A stretch of 64,000 nt of DNA from an uncultured Bacteroidota bacterium (GTDB lineage Bacteria; Bacteroidota; Bacteroidia; B-17B0; Aurantibacillaceae): the NCBI GenBank assembly GCA_937873155.1, contig CALMVZ010000025.1:186001-250000 (forward strand), read 5' to 3'. The notes beneath the pieces were generated by a model. It worked only from the letters and a program-made list of their open reading frames with translations. It was not told the DNA's origin and searched no databases. Below, one piece after another: positions 39,446 to 49,334 of this stretch. The position numbers and the translations under genes are program-made. Numbering within the stretch: position 1 is the first letter of the stretch; each line of letters opens with the position of its first letter.

Positions 39446-41205
39446 TTCTTCTTCATCTTATCAGCAGGGATAAGATAAGTAGTTGTAAGATCGAAATAGT
39501 TCATCGGGTTCTCAGGTAAATTACGAACGTTCAAATGCTCTAAGCGGAAGTTCTCATCGTAATAGATCGGCATGATAGGAGCATCTTCGATCATTACTTT
39601 TTCAGCTTCAGCTAACATTTGGAAACGTTTCGCTTTGTCGCTCACAAAACGTGCCGCCTGGTAAAGCGAATCGAATTTAGAGCTCTTGTAACGTGAGAAG
39701 TTTGTATACGATTTCTCTTGTAAAGTAGCCGGTACGTTAGCTCCGTAGAACATTGCTAAGAAGGTTTCAGGATCAGGGTAATCTGCGATCCATGCATAAC
39801 GGAAGAAATCAATTTTAGCAGTTTGTACGTTCTCGATATGCTCAGCAAAAGGAACAGTGTTGATCTCAACCTCGATATTTAAATTTTCTTTTAGCATTTT
39901 CTGAACTACTTCAGCAGTTAAGATGTTACGGTCAGCCCCACCCGGGTTGATCTCTAAAGTTAATTTCGGGAAACCTTTTCCGTTCGGGTAACCGGCTTGC
40001 TTCAATAATTCTCTTGCTTTGTCAGGATCGTAATTATAACCGCCGACAGCTTTGTAATCGTAACCTGCTTTTTCAAAAGCTTCGTTGTAAGGTACGATAC
40101 CATAATTAGCAGGATTAACTTCTCCCTGTAAAGTGAAATCAGAGATCTTCTGGCGGTCAATAGCATAGTTGAATGCCTGTCTTACTTCTTTTTTAGAGAA
40201 GGTAGGGCTCATGCAATTGAATCCGTAATAATTGGTATTTAATGCTGTTGAACTTAAAATGTTGAATTCGGATTTACGTTCTTTCGCGTGCTCGAGATCT
40301 CCCATTAATTCATGGAACATCACAACAGGGATACGGTAGATCATATCCAAATTACCGCGCTTGAATTCTAATACTTCAGATTGTTTCTCACGGATGAATG
40401 TCCATTTGATACCATCTAAATAAGGTAATTTATTACCGTGCTCATCAACACCCCAATAATTAGGATTTTTCTTCATGATGATCACTTCACCTTCTTTTAC
40501 AGTTTCAATAGCGAACGGACCTGTACCTACAGTTTTTGTACGCATATCAGTTCCGTATTTTGCAAAAGCTTCCTGTGGATATACATATCCGCAAGGCATT
40601 GCAAGAATATTTAAGAAACTTGGATCAGAGTGAACTAATTTGATAGAGATAGTTGAATCGTTTATTACTTTAACACCTGAACAACCTGTTTTTTTACCTG
40701 ATTTTGACGCTTCAAAAGATTCGTTAGCGCCAACCACACGGTCTTTAAAAGTGTAATCGAAAAGGTTATTTACAGGATCAGAAGTACATAATTTATCTAA
40801 GCAATATTTGAAATCATTAGCAGTTACTGCCCTTCCTTTTCCATCAGGGAAACAAGGGTCATCATGGAACACAACTCCTGAACGTAAATGGAAAGTATAT
40901 TCTGTTTGGTCAGCGCTTACATCCCAACGGGTTGCACCTGCCGGCATTAAACTTAGGTCAACCTGGTTGAATTTTACCAGCCCTTCATAAACTTGAGCCG
41001 CTAAGTGAAAACTCACTTGATCGTTAATTGAAATAGGAAATAAACTTTTGATATTTTCTACTTCGTTCAAGCGGGCAACCCCACCTAAATAAATTCCACC
41101 TTTTGCTTCGGATCCGCCATGATCTTTATTCTCATCGCCACCGCAGGAGCTTAAAAGCCCTAAAGTCAAAACAGGAATTATTAATGCGCCAAAATATTTA
41201 TTCAT
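39442..41205 (-). CDS. Oligopeptide/dipeptide ABC transporter substrate-binding lipoprotein
   Basis: 587 residues from ATG 41205 (MNKYFGALIIPVLTLGLLSSC, lipobox LSSC). SBP_bac_5 family: LHLRSGVVFHDDPCF-type binding motif (TFHLRSGVVFHDD), FTYCLD-like NDFKYCLDKLC, VGTGPFAIETVKEGEVIIMKKNPNYWG, AFNYAIDRQKI, and PDPETFLAMFYG. It delivers peptides to an Opp/Dpp permease, none of which is encoded nearby. The stop lies in a repeat module, followed by two terminators. Confidence 0.92.
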   Translation of the reverse strand: MNKYFGALIIPVLTLGLLSSCGGDENKDHGGSEAKGGIYLGGVARLNEVENIKSLFPISINDQVSFHLAAQVYEGLVKFNQVDLSLMPAGATRWDVSADQTEYTFHLRSGVVFHDDPCFPDGKGRAVTANDFKYCLDKLCTSDPVNNLFDYTFKDRVVGANESFEASKSGKKTGCSGVKVINDSTISIKLVHSDPSFLNILAMPCGYVYPQEAFAKYGTDMRTKTVGTGPFAIETVKEGEVIIMKKNPNYWGVDEHGNKLPYLDGIKWTFIREKQSEVLEFKRGNLDMIYRIPVVMFHELMGDLEHAKERKSEFNILSSTALNTNYYGFNCMSPTFSKKEVRQAFNYAIDRQKISDFTLQGEVNPANYGIVPYNEAFEKAGYDYKAVGGYNYDPDKARELLKQAGYPNGKGFPKLTLEINPGGADRNILTAEVVQKMLKENLNIEVEINTVPFAEHIENVQTAKIDFFRYAWIADYPDPETFLAMFYGANVPATLQEKSYTNFSRYKSSKFDSLYQAARFVSDKAKRFQMLAEAEKVMIEDAPIMPIYYDENFRLEHLNVRNLPENPMNYFDLTTTYLIPADKMKKK

Positions 41206-41312
41206 AGAGCTAAAATAATGTGTTATACCCCACAAAATTAACCTTTTAAGTAAAAAAAACTAATTTTTTAGTTAATAATTTAAGAATTCACCCAATTGGC
41301 GTGAAATCACCC

Positions 41313-42080
41313 CTAAAAATCGATTTCCAGAAGCACCGGACAGTGGTCAGAATGCATAGCATCGGGCAATATCGCGGCGCGTTTCAATTGACTCTCAAGG
41401 TTCTTGGTAACCATGTTATAATCAATGCGCCAACCCAGGTTTTTACCTCTCGATCCGGCCCTGTAACTCCACCAGCTGTAATGGTGCGGGTCTTTATTAA
41501 AATGCCTGAACGTATCAATGAATCCCGATTGAATGAATTGTTCCATCCACTCCCGTTCTTCAGGTAAAAAACCGGATGTTTTTGCGTTGGAAATCGGGTT
41601 ATGAATGTCGATGGCTTTATGGCAAATATTGTAATCGCCGCATACAACAAGTTTGGTCCTTTCTTTCTCTAATTCTTTAATATATTTCTGGAAATCCGAG
41701 AGCCATTTCATCTTGAAGGCCTGGCGTTCATCACCGCTGCTTCCGCTCGGATGATAGACGCTTATGACTGAAATATCACCATAATCTGCCCTTAAAAAAC
41801 GGCCTTCAAAATCATATTCAGGGATGCCGCAACCATAGGTCACATTATCGGGTTTTTGCTTTGAAAAGATCGCAACGCCGCTGTATCCTTTTTTCTGAGC
41901 AGGATGCCAGTAATGGTGATAACCCATTTCCTCAAATTCAAAAACGCCTACCTGTTCCGGTGACGCTTTTATCTCCTGGACACATAAGATATCAGGTTCC
42001 GTAGCCTTCATCCACTCAATTAATCCTTTGCCCATTGCAGCACGGATCCCATTTACGTTATATGTGATTATACGCGGCAT
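41313..42080 (-). CDS. xth: Exodeoxyribonuclease III
   Basis: 255 residues. AP endonuclease / 3'-5' exonuclease for base-excision repair. Motifs: ITYNVNGIRAA (Asn), LCVQEIKA (metal-binding Glu), YHPSGSSGDERQAFK, CGDYNICHKAIDIHNP (Asp/Asn), and the final SDHCPVLLEI (Asp-His pair). Its own promoter region lies upstream of 42080. Confidence 0.95.
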   Translation of the reverse strand: MPRIITYNVNGIRAAMGKGLIEWMKATEPDILCVQEIKASPEQVGVFEFEEMGYHHYWHPAQKKGYSGVAIFSKQKPDNVTYGCGIPEYDFEGRFLRADYGDISVISVYHPSGSSGDERQAFKMKWLSDFQKYIKELEKERTKLVVCGDYNICHKAIDIHNPISNAKTSGFLPEEREWMEQFIQSGFIDTFRHFNKDPHHYSWWSYRAGSRGKNLGWRIDYNMVTKNLESQLKRAAILPDAMHSDHCPVLLEIDF

Positions 42081-42224
42081 ACTTTTATTAAATCGGCTCT
42101 AAATTATGGATTTAAAGCCCGCTTCCAAACACAATTTATAAAGACTTTTTTCCGTTTTACATAATAATATCCGTCCAATCTAAAAGGGTATTTTTTTAAT
42201 ATCTTTAAAAACCTATAATTTCCT

Positions 42225-45200
42225 GTGAAAACTAAACAACGGCTGCTTCTTTTTATTTTCTGTTTTATAACAGGAGCCGCATTTTCACAATTGAACCGCT
42301 CTGAAAAGACAAAATTATTCATTACTTCAAACGATACGATCTACCTCGATTCATTGAGTTTGGTGCCCGGCAGTGTGAATTTAAATGATACAACTCTAAA
42401 ATATAAGATCGATTATAAACGGCACGCTATTATTTTTGAAAAGGGAAGTCCGAGGCCTGATGGAATTGTGATCACTTATAAAACCTTCCCTTATAATTTT
42501 GAGAAGAGTTATTATCACAAAGATCCCGGATTGATCACTAAAGATCTGTCGCGGCCACAAAATCCATTTACTATTTCTTTTAATGATCAGAATAACAACG
42601 GCAGCTTATTCATGAATGATGGATTGAATAAAAATGGAAGTATCAGTCGTGGTATCACGTTTGGCAATAATCAGGATGTGGTGGTGAATTCGAATTTGAA
42701 TTTACAGGTGAGTGGAAAATTAACGCCCGAGATCGATATCATGATGGCGGCCACGGATAATAATATTCCGTTCCAGGCTGATGGAACGACTGCACAATTA
42801 CAGGAATTCGATAAAGTATTCATTCAGCTCTCAAATTATAACACGAAATTAATTGTGGGTGATTATCAATTGTCAAAACCGACGAATTCGTATTTCATGA
42901 ACTTTTATAAGCGGGCGCAGGGAGCATATATTGCTAATGCTTATAAAGACAGCAGCGGAAAAAGACCTGTTATTTTCAGGACACAAGTGGCCGGTGCCGT
43001 TTCAAAAGGAAAATTTGCGAGGAATATTATTATCGGAACAGAAAATAATCAGGGCCCTTATCGTTTAACAGGGGCAAATAACGAACCGTTCATTATTGTT
43101 TTGTCGGGAACTGAAAAGGTTTATTTAGATGGAAAATTATTACAACGCGGACAAGAGAATGATTACATTATTGATTACAATACGGCAGAATTAACTTTCA
43201 CGGCCAAACAAATAATAACAAAGGACAAAAGGATCACCGCAGAATTTCAATACGCAGAAAGAAACTACGGACGATCGCTCGCCTTCTTCGGTGAAGAGGT
43301 TGAGATAGGAAAACTGAAAATATTCGGAAACTTTTATTCGGAACAGGATAACAAGAACAGGTCACTGCAGCAGACATTAACACAAGATCAAAAAAAGATC
43401 ATGTTCGATATTGGAGATACTTTGACCAAAGCCGTTTATTCGGGAGCTGAGTTAGCTTCATTTAACGATTCGGAAGTTTTTTATTGGAAGAAGGATACTA
43501 CTGTCAGCAGTGTATTATATCCGGGGATATTTGTTTACTCCACAAATCCTGATAGTGCAAAATACAGAGTTAGATTTTCAATTGTCGGTGCCCAGAAGGG
43601 AAATTATATCCAGGTAACATCCACTGCCAACGGAAAAGTGTACAAATGGGTAGCGCCTGTTGCGGGAGTGCCGCAAGGAAATTTTGAACCGTTAATTCCG
43701 TTGGTAACGCCAAAACAAAATCAAATGGCAACCGGTGGTTTCGAATATGCTTTTAACAGCAATCATAATTTAGTAATGGAGGGTTCTTATACGAAGAATG
43801 ACATCAATACTTTTAGTCCGTATGATAGCAAGAACGATGAAGGTTACGGTTATAAATTAAAAAGTCTGAATAAAACCGTTCTGCAAAAAGACACGACCGA
43901 TAAATTACCGGTAAAGGCCATTTATAATTTAAATTACGAATACATCCAGCAAAATTTCACGCAAGTTGAACGTTTCCGGTCGATAGAATTCCAGAGAGAT
44001 TGGAACAGGCCTTACGTAGATGTGATAAGAACAGATCAGCATATTGCAGCAGCTGAGGTTGGTGTAGAAAAAACAAACCGTTACCGCCTGATATATGGTT
44101 TCAATACGTTCCAGGAAGGAAGTTTTTTTACGGGCTACAAACAACACTTAGGAGGAAAATTCACTAAAGGAAAATTCATTTCAGATTATAACGGATCTTA
44201 TTTGACCACAAACAATAATCCGATCAATACGGAATTTTACCGTCACAAAAGTTTGATCTCGCAAGGCATTGGCAAAGTCAGATTTGCTTTGACCGACGAA
44301 TTTGAAAATAATATGTTTCGCTCTTCATTGACGAACACATTGCTAGCGCGTTCTTATCAGTTCTGGGATTGGGAAGCGAGTATTTCAAATACGGACTCAA
44401 CAAAAAACAAAATAAAATTATTTTACCGTGAGCGGAAGGACAAACAGGTTTATGGTAAAGAAGTAAAAGACAGCACTTATGCCCAAAACGTTGGATTGCA
44501 ATTAGGGATCTTCAGTATGCGCAATCATCCTATCACATTTTATTTCACTTACCGCGAATTACATTTAGCAAAAAATATTGTTGGCACTTCTTTAAAGCCG
44601 GATAATACTTTACTCAGCCGTTTGGAATATAGCCCGCGTTTAATGAAAGGGTTTATTTCATCTACTTTGTTCTATGAAACAGGTTATGGTCTCGAGAACA
44701 AAAAAGAATTTTATTATATAGAAGTGGCGCCCGGACAAGGCCAATACGCCTGGAATGATTATAACGGAAACGGCATAAAGGAGTTGAATGAGTTTGAAAT
44801 TGCGCAGTTCGCCGATCAATCGAAATTCATCCGTGTTTATACGCCAACCAATCAATATGTAAAAGTGTTGCAGAACCAATTAAGTTTTTCTTTCAATCTA
44901 CGGCCAACTGTTTTTGTGAAAGAAGGAAGCGGTGGTTTCACAAAATTCATTGGACGTTTTGCAACACAATCGGTTTACAGGGTGGATAATAAAACTTACG
45001 ACAACGGACAGTTCTTCAATTATGATTTTTTCAATAGCAGTGTTAGTGATACAGCTCTTTTGTCAACCAATTATGCTTTGAGGCAAAGCTTATTCTTTAA
45101 TCAGTCAGCAACGGTTTTCGGAATGGATTATACATTTTTGAATAATAAAGGGAAGCAATTGTTATTGAATGGTTTTGATTCGCGTGATAATTTTTCCCAT

Positions 45201-45713
45201 GAGGTCCGTATCCGATTGAACTTTCTGAAAGCATGGAGTTTTTTGAGTAATAGTACCGGAGGGTATAAGACGTATGCCTCACAATTTTTCGCAACGCGTA
45301 ATTATAAGATCGAATATTACGATTCGGAAGAGAAATTAAGTTTCCAGCCGAATACAGCTTTCCGTTTAAGCGCGATCTACAAATATTCCCGGAAGCAAAA
45401 CTTAGGCGAAGGCGGATTCCAGAAAGCATTGATCAATGATTATGCTATCGAGATGCGTTATAACCAATCCGAAAAGGGTAGTTTTAATTTACGTGCCGAT
45501 TTCTTAACTATAACATATAATGATATCGAAAGTTCTCCTGTCGCTTATGAAATGCTGAATGCTTTAAAGCCGGGATACAATTATACATGGAACATAAACT
45601 ACCAAAGGAATCTGACAGGAAATATCCAGATCAGTATAAATTATGAAGGAAGAAAATCGCCGAATGCAAAGATCGTGCACATTGGCGGAGCGCAGGTGAG
45701 GGCTTTCTTTTAA
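42225..45713 (+). CDS. Large outer-membrane protein (SprA-like segments)
   Basis: 1162 residues starting at GTG 42225 with signal peptide LLLFIFCFITGAAFSQ. The N-terminal third contains NNGSLFMNDGLNKNGSISRG, the middle GPYRLTGANNEPFIIVLSGT, VYLDGKLLQRGQENDYIIDY and EFQYAERNY, segments that recall the T9SS protein SprA, but the protein is half its size. NDYNGNGIKELNEFE is an EF-hand/dockerin-like calcium loop. The C-terminal third is strand-rich and ends KIVHIGGAQVRAFF, a barrel-type aromatic end. Function unknown; possible translocon-related or adhesion role is inference. Confidence 0.82.
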   Translation: MKTKQRLLLFIFCFITGAAFSQLNRSEKTKLFITSNDTIYLDSLSLVPGSVNLNDTTLKYKIDYKRHAIIFEKGSPRPDGIVITYKTFPYNFEKSYYHKDPGLITKDLSRPQNPFTISFNDQNNNGSLFMNDGLNKNGSISRGITFGNNQDVVVNSNLNLQVSGKLTPEIDIMMAATDNNIPFQADGTTAQLQEFDKVFIQLSNYNTKLIVGDYQLSKPTNSYFMNFYKRAQGAYIANAYKDSSGKRPVIFRTQVAGAVSKGKFARNIIIGTENNQGPYRLTGANNEPFIIVLSGTEKVYLDGKLLQRGQENDYIIDYNTAELTFTAKQIITKDKRITAEFQYAERNYGRSLAFFGEEVEIGKLKIFGNFYSEQDNKNRSLQQTLTQDQKKIMFDIGDTLTKAVYSGAELASFNDSEVFYWKKDTTVSSVLYPGIFVYSTNPDSAKYRVRFSIVGAQKGNYIQVTSTANGKVYKWVAPVAGVPQGNFEPLIPLVTPKQNQMATGGFEYAFNSNHNLVMEGSYTKNDINTFSPYDSKNDEGYGYKLKSLNKTVLQKDTTDKLPVKAIYNLNYEYIQQNFTQVERFRSIEFQRDWNRPYVDVIRTDQHIAAAEVGVEKTNRYRLIYGFNTFQEGSFFTGYKQHLGGKFTKGKFISDYNGSYLTTNNNPINTEFYRHKSLISQGIGKVRFALTDEFENNMFRSSLTNTLLARSYQFWDWEASISNTDSTKNKIKLFYRERKDKQVYGKEVKDSTYAQNVGLQLGIFSMRNHPITFYFTYRELHLAKNIVGTSLKPDNTLLSRLEYSPRLMKGFISSTLFYETGYGLENKKEFYYIEVAPGQGQYAWNDYNGNGIKELNEFEIAQFADQSKFIRVYTPTNQYVKVLQNQLSFSFNLRPTVFVKEGSGGFTKFIGRFATQSVYRVDNKTYDNGQFFNYDFFNSSVSDTALLSTNYALRQSLFFNQSATVFGMDYTFLNNKGKQLLLNGFDSRDNFSHEVRIRLNFLKAWSFLSNSTGGYKTYASQFFATRNYKIEYYDSEEKLSFQPNTAFRLSAIYKYSRKQNLGEGGFQKALINDYAIEMRYNQSEKGSFNLRADFLTITYNDIESSPVAYEMLNALKPGYNYTWNINYQRNLTGNIQISINYEGRKSPNAKIVHIGGAQVRAFF

Positions 45714-46219
45714 TTTATTTTTGTGGCACGGTAATCTATTACCTTTTCCTTATTGGCATAGAACCCGCGCTGAGTTACTTCAATAACCGAATCGCCAATA
45801 ATTTTATATTGCATGATTGAAGGAAAATCACGGAAAGGATTCTCAAAAACATACAGATTATTTTCGCCTTTGGTCAAGGTAAATTCAGCTTCTTTATTTT
45901 GCTTCTGGTCTTTTACATCATAGAATAAAGTGGTCTTTTCTTTTTCATGCATCAATCTCATCTTAATATTTAAAAGCGTATCAATACAATCGCGCGTTAA
46001 AAAATAACCTGTACCTGTATAATTATTATTGTCAACTTTTATCCATTCTTCATAATAGAATCCGGATTGGTCATTCACCACCACATATTTTCCCTGGATC
46101 CAGTTAAAACCTGCAGATGCAGAATCAGTTCCTTTGTTTTCCGGCAAATTCGGTTCACCACCGCCACAAGAACTAAATAGCAAGGCAATGCAGATTAATA
46201 TGAGGGGGATAAACTTCAC
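45710..46219 (-). CDS. Lipoprotein with DUF6265-like domain
   Basis: 169 residues; signal peptide with lipobox FSSC (IALLFSSCGGGE). The mature domain FNWIQGKYVVVNDQSGFYYEEWIKVDNN...GTGYFL resembles the W-x-x-G-x-W lipocalin-like beta domain of the DUF6265 type; ENPFRDFPSIMQY is its typical second motif. The stop overlaps the convergent gene's stop in TTAA. Function unknown. Confidence 0.78.
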   Translation of the reverse strand: MKFIPLILICIALLFSSCGGGEPNLPENKGTDSASAGFNWIQGKYVVVNDQSGFYYEEWIKVDNNNYTGTGYFLTRDCIDTLLNIKMRLMHEKEKTTLFYDVKDQKQNKEAEFTLTKGENNLYVFENPFRDFPSIMQYKIIGDSVIEVTQRGFYANKEKVIDYRATKIN

Positions 46220-46272
46220 AATTAAGACAAATATACCTTAAAATATAATTGATTGTACGTAAATTAGCAGTA

Positions 46273-46866
46273 TTGAAAAATGCGGTTATTATATTTTTAA
46301 CGTTTTGCATTTCCTATTGTTGGGCGCAAAAGGATACTTTGCCTTATAATAAGAAAAAGGAGATCATTTTCGATAATAAAAGGTACCGTGTTTACAACAA
46401 TTATCTGACGTTCGGTGCAGGTAAAGCGTATTCAGATATCCGACGGATCGTTCAAAGTGTTTTAAATGTTGATTTTCAATTTCACTTGCAAAAAGAATAT
46501 TTTCAGCTTGGATTTTTTATGAGTGGCGACGAATTCTTAAGGAATACAGATATTTCCGGTCATGTTTGTTATGGTAAAAGATGGGAGTATAATTATTTTA
46601 ACTGGGCTGTTTTTGTAGGGCCTTCTTATTCTTATTTTGTTACGGGATCAACCGATACTTCAGGGGTTTTCACTGTAAAGTCACATACACCCATAGGCGG
46701 TTATTTGTGTTTGCAAGGGGTATATAAAGTTAAGTACGATGTCGGTTTAGGATTAGAATTATTCGCTGACATAAGCGCCGAGCAAAAAATGGCCGGACTG
46801 CGTGTGATTTGTTATTTTTCCGGTGCGTACCGCGGAGAAAAAAGAGGCTATAAAAAGAAGAAATGA
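46273..46866 (+). CDS. Secreted hypothetical protein (barrel-like)
   Basis: 197 residues if TTG 46273 is used (MKNAVIIFLTFCISYCWAQ, a signal peptide). No ATG lies near the signal peptide; TTG 46249 would add eight residues. Strand-rich, with YNNYLTFGAGKAYSD, VDFQFHLQKEYFQLGFFMSG and FNWAVFVGPSYSYFVTG; the lysine-rich end (EKRGYKKKK) is unusual for a barrel. The next gene begins 16 bp later. Confidence 0.72.
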   Translation: MKNAVIIFLTFCISYCWAQKDTLPYNKKKEIIFDNKRYRVYNNYLTFGAGKAYSDIRRIVQSVLNVDFQFHLQKEYFQLGFFMSGDEFLRNTDISGHVCYGKRWEYNYFNWAVFVGPSYSYFVTGSTDTSGVFTVKSHTPIGGYLCLQGVYKVKYDVGLGLELFADISAEQKMAGLRVICYFSGAYRGEKRGYKKKK

Positions 46867-46882
46867 TCCCCGCGGGAATTTC

Positions 46883-47938
46883 ATGATTAATGTTGATGTT
46901 ATAGTTGTCGGACAAGGCCTTGCCGGAAGTGTTCTGTCGTTAAAATTGAAAGAGCAAGGTTATACTATAGCAGTTATTGATCAGCCTGAATTATCAGCTT
47001 GCTCAAAAGTTGCCGCCGGAATTTGGAATCCTGTAGTTTTTAAACGGCTTACCAAAAGCTGGATGATAGATGAATTGCTGCCTGAACTTTTAAGATTTTA
47101 CCGTCAACAGGAAAAACTGTTTAATGCTTCATTAATTACGGAGCGTGAAATAGTAAAAATATTTTCGGAGCAACAAGAGATTGATCTGTGGAAGAAAAAG
47201 GCCGAAGGGGAATTAAAGAATTATCTCGATGAAGCAATTTACACAGATGAAATTACAGGAATAAAAAAGTCGCCTTTGGGATATTCAAAAGTTTTACGGG
47301 CGGGAAACCTGGATGTAAAATTATTTCTTCAGTTAACACAAGAATATTTGAAAGACGGTTTTATAAATGAAGAATTCAATTATAAGGATCTGAGAATTTC
47401 TGAAACTATCGACTACAAAAATATAAAAGCAAAGCACATTGTATTTGCTGATGGTTACCTGATGAAACACAATCCGTATTTTAATTACGTTCCATTCAAA
47501 CCCGCCAAAGGAGAAGTGCTTACTGTAGGCTCAGAAGATCTGGATATTGGAAGTAACATTATAAATAAAAATGCCTTCCTGATGCAATTGGAAAACGGGA
47601 TCTATAAATTAGGCGCTACCTACAATTGGGATGATTTAAATGAAGCTAAAAGCGAGGTTGCATTGAATGAATTGCAAGATAAGTTTTCAAAACTATCAGA
47701 GGCTCCGTATAAGATAATAGAACATGAAGCAGGAGTAAGGCCATCGGTTATCGACCGTCGTCCTGTAATCGGGTCTCATCCTCAGCATAAAAAGATCTTC
47801 GTATTTAATGGTCTTGGTACAAAAGGAGTTATGCTGGCCCCTTATTTTGCCCAAAAACTTGTGGATCATATAAAGGTTAGCGAACCCTTAAATGACGAAG
47901 TAAATGTTGCAAGATTTAATAAGTTTTTTGTACATTAA
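46883..47938 (+). CDS. DAO-family FAD-dependent oxidoreductase
   Basis: 351 residues from ATG 46883 (MINVDVIVVGQGLAGSVLSL). FAD fold GQGLAGS, then KVAAGIWNPVVFKRLTKSW, a central substrate-binding domain, and the C-terminal FAD signature in AGVRPSVIDRRPVIGSHPQ and FNGLGTKGVMLAPYFAQ. It resembles D-amino-acid oxidase/ThiO-like enzymes; the substrate is unknown. The upstream frame to 46823 lies in the preceding gene's end and is rejected. Confidence 0.88.
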   Translation: MINVDVIVVGQGLAGSVLSLKLKEQGYTIAVIDQPELSACSKVAAGIWNPVVFKRLTKSWMIDELLPELLRFYRQQEKLFNASLITEREIVKIFSEQQEIDLWKKKAEGELKNYLDEAIYTDEITGIKKSPLGYSKVLRAGNLDVKLFLQLTQEYLKDGFINEEFNYKDLRISETIDYKNIKAKHIVFADGYLMKHNPYFNYVPFKPAKGEVLTVGSEDLDIGSNIINKNAFLMQLENGIYKLGATYNWDDLNEAKSEVALNELQDKFSKLSEAPYKIIEHEAGVRPSVIDRRPVIGSHPQHKKIFVFNGLGTKGVMLAPYFAQKLVDHIKVSEPLNDEVNVARFNKFFVH

Positions 47939-47949
47939 CCTTCTCAATA

Positions 47950-48420
47950 ATGAAGAAAAGTAAGAACAGGATCCGTTTGATCGGCCGTAGGGAATTCATT
48001 GATTTTCCTGAGCTGAATATTTTTTCGGTGGAGGCAAAGATAGATACCGGCGCTTATACATCTTCTGTACACTGTTCTGATATCGAAATAAAAAAGATTG
48101 GCGATAAACCTGTTCTCTGTTTTAAATTATTGGATACTTCCCATCCTGAATTCTCAAAGCAAACTCATCAATTCACTGAATTCTATCAAAAGAAGATAAA
48201 GAATTCGTTTGGAGAAATGGAAGAGCGTTACATAGTTAAAACAAAAATTAAACTGGGAAAAAAAGCGATCCTTACAACCTTATCTTTAAGCGACAGGGAG
48301 AATATGAGGTATCCTGTTCTGATCGGCCGGCGTTTGTTAAAAGGCAAGTTCCTGATCGACGTAAATAAAATTCATACAGGCGGAATACGGATCAGCAGAT
48401 CAATTAATGATTATATTTAA
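47950..48420 (+). CDS. ATP-dependent zinc protease-type retropepsin-like protein (RimB family)
   Basis: 156 residues, matching the PF05618-type retropepsin-like fold: [18 protein letters not shown] carries the catalytic D-T-G, and [18 protein letters not shown] the second strand pair. Related proteins are called RimB or 'ATP-dependent zinc protease' and sit next to RimK. Here it is the first gene of a tightly spaced operon with RimK and a desuccinylase. Confidence 0.88.
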   Translation: MKKSKNRIRLIGRREFIDFPELNIFSVEAKIDTGAYTSSVHCSDIEIKKIGDKPVLCFKLLDTSHPEFSKQTHQFTEFYQKKIKNSFGEMEERYIVKTKIKLGKKAILTTLSLSDRENMRYPVLIGRRLLKGKFLIDVNKIHTGGIRISRSINDYI

Positions 48421-48434
48421 AGTATTATTTTACT

Positions 48435-49331
48435 ATGAAAATAGCAGTTCTATCACGTAACCGGAATTTGTATTCAACCAGGCGGTTGATCGAAGCAGGT
48501 GAAAAACGCGGGCATGAAATTCTTTTGCTGGATCACATGAAATGTGTTCTTGTTATTGAGCAGGGCCGCCCGCACATTTATTATAACGGTAAAGAAGTAA
48601 CAGGCGTAAATGCTGTTATTCCGCGTATCGGTGCATCAGCAACTTTTTACGGTTCGGCAGTTGTCCGTCAGTTCGAAATGATGAAAATTTTTACAGCGGT
48701 TGAATCGCAGGCACTAGTACGTTCACGTGATAAATTAAGAAGTCTGCAGATCTTAGCTCGTGCCGGACTTGGAATTCCAAAAACAGCATTTGCATCTTCA
48801 CCAAAGGATAAAGATATTGATAGTGTTATTGAAGCAATAGGCGGCGCGCCTTGTGTTATTAAATTATTAGAAGGTACACAAGGTATCGGCGTTATTCTCG
48901 CAGAAAATCAAAAAGCAGCGAAATCTGTTATTGAAGCATTCTTAAAATTGGATGCAAGTATCTTAGTTCAGGAATTCATTAAAGAATCAAAAGGTGCCGA
49001 TATCCGTGTGTTTGTTGTTGATGGTCAGGTGATCGGTGCGATGAAACGCCAGGCTAAGGAAGGTGAATTCAGAAGTAATTTACATAGAGGCGGAAGCGCT
49101 ACGGTGATACAATTAAGTTCGGAGGAAAGAGCAACGGCAATTAAAGCCGCAAAAAAGTTAGGTTTGAATATAGCGGGTGTTGATCTTCTGCAAAGTGACA
49201 GGGGGCCGTTAGTGATGGAAGTGAACTCTTCTCCGGGACTAGAGGGTATTGAAGGTGCGACAGGAATTGATATTGCCGGAAAGATAATTGAGTACGTTGA
49301 GAGAAATGAATTTAATAAGCCCGGAGAATAA
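48435..49331 (+). CDS. rimK: RimK-family ATP-grasp ligase
   Basis: 298 residues. RimK adds glutamate residues to the C-terminus of ribosomal protein S6 in enterobacteria, and related enzymes make other peptides. ATP-grasp features: [41 protein letters not shown] (lid), [32 protein letters not shown], and AGVDLLQ...[14 protein letters not shown] (metal site). Between the protease-like and desuccinylase-like genes, consistent with a conserved RimK-module, though the target protein is not identified. Confidence 0.9.
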   Translation: MKIAVLSRNRNLYSTRRLIEAGEKRGHEILLLDHMKCVLVIEQGRPHIYYNGKEVTGVNAVIPRIGASATFYGSAVVRQFEMMKIFTAVESQALVRSRDKLRSLQILARAGLGIPKTAFASSPKDKDIDSVIEAIGGAPCVIKLLEGTQGIGVILAENQKAAKSVIEAFLKLDASILVQEFIKESKGADIRVFVVDGQVIGAMKRQAKEGEFRSNLHRGGSATVIQLSSEERATAIKAAKKLGLNIAGVDLLQSDRGPLVMEVNSSPGLEGIEGATGIDIAGKIIEYVERNEFNKPGE

Positions 49332-49334
49332 ATT

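Noticed and set aside
41301-41650. Plus- and minus-strand frames overlapping exonuclease III
   Set aside because: Both are out of frame with a complete, motif-bearing xth and have no protein features.
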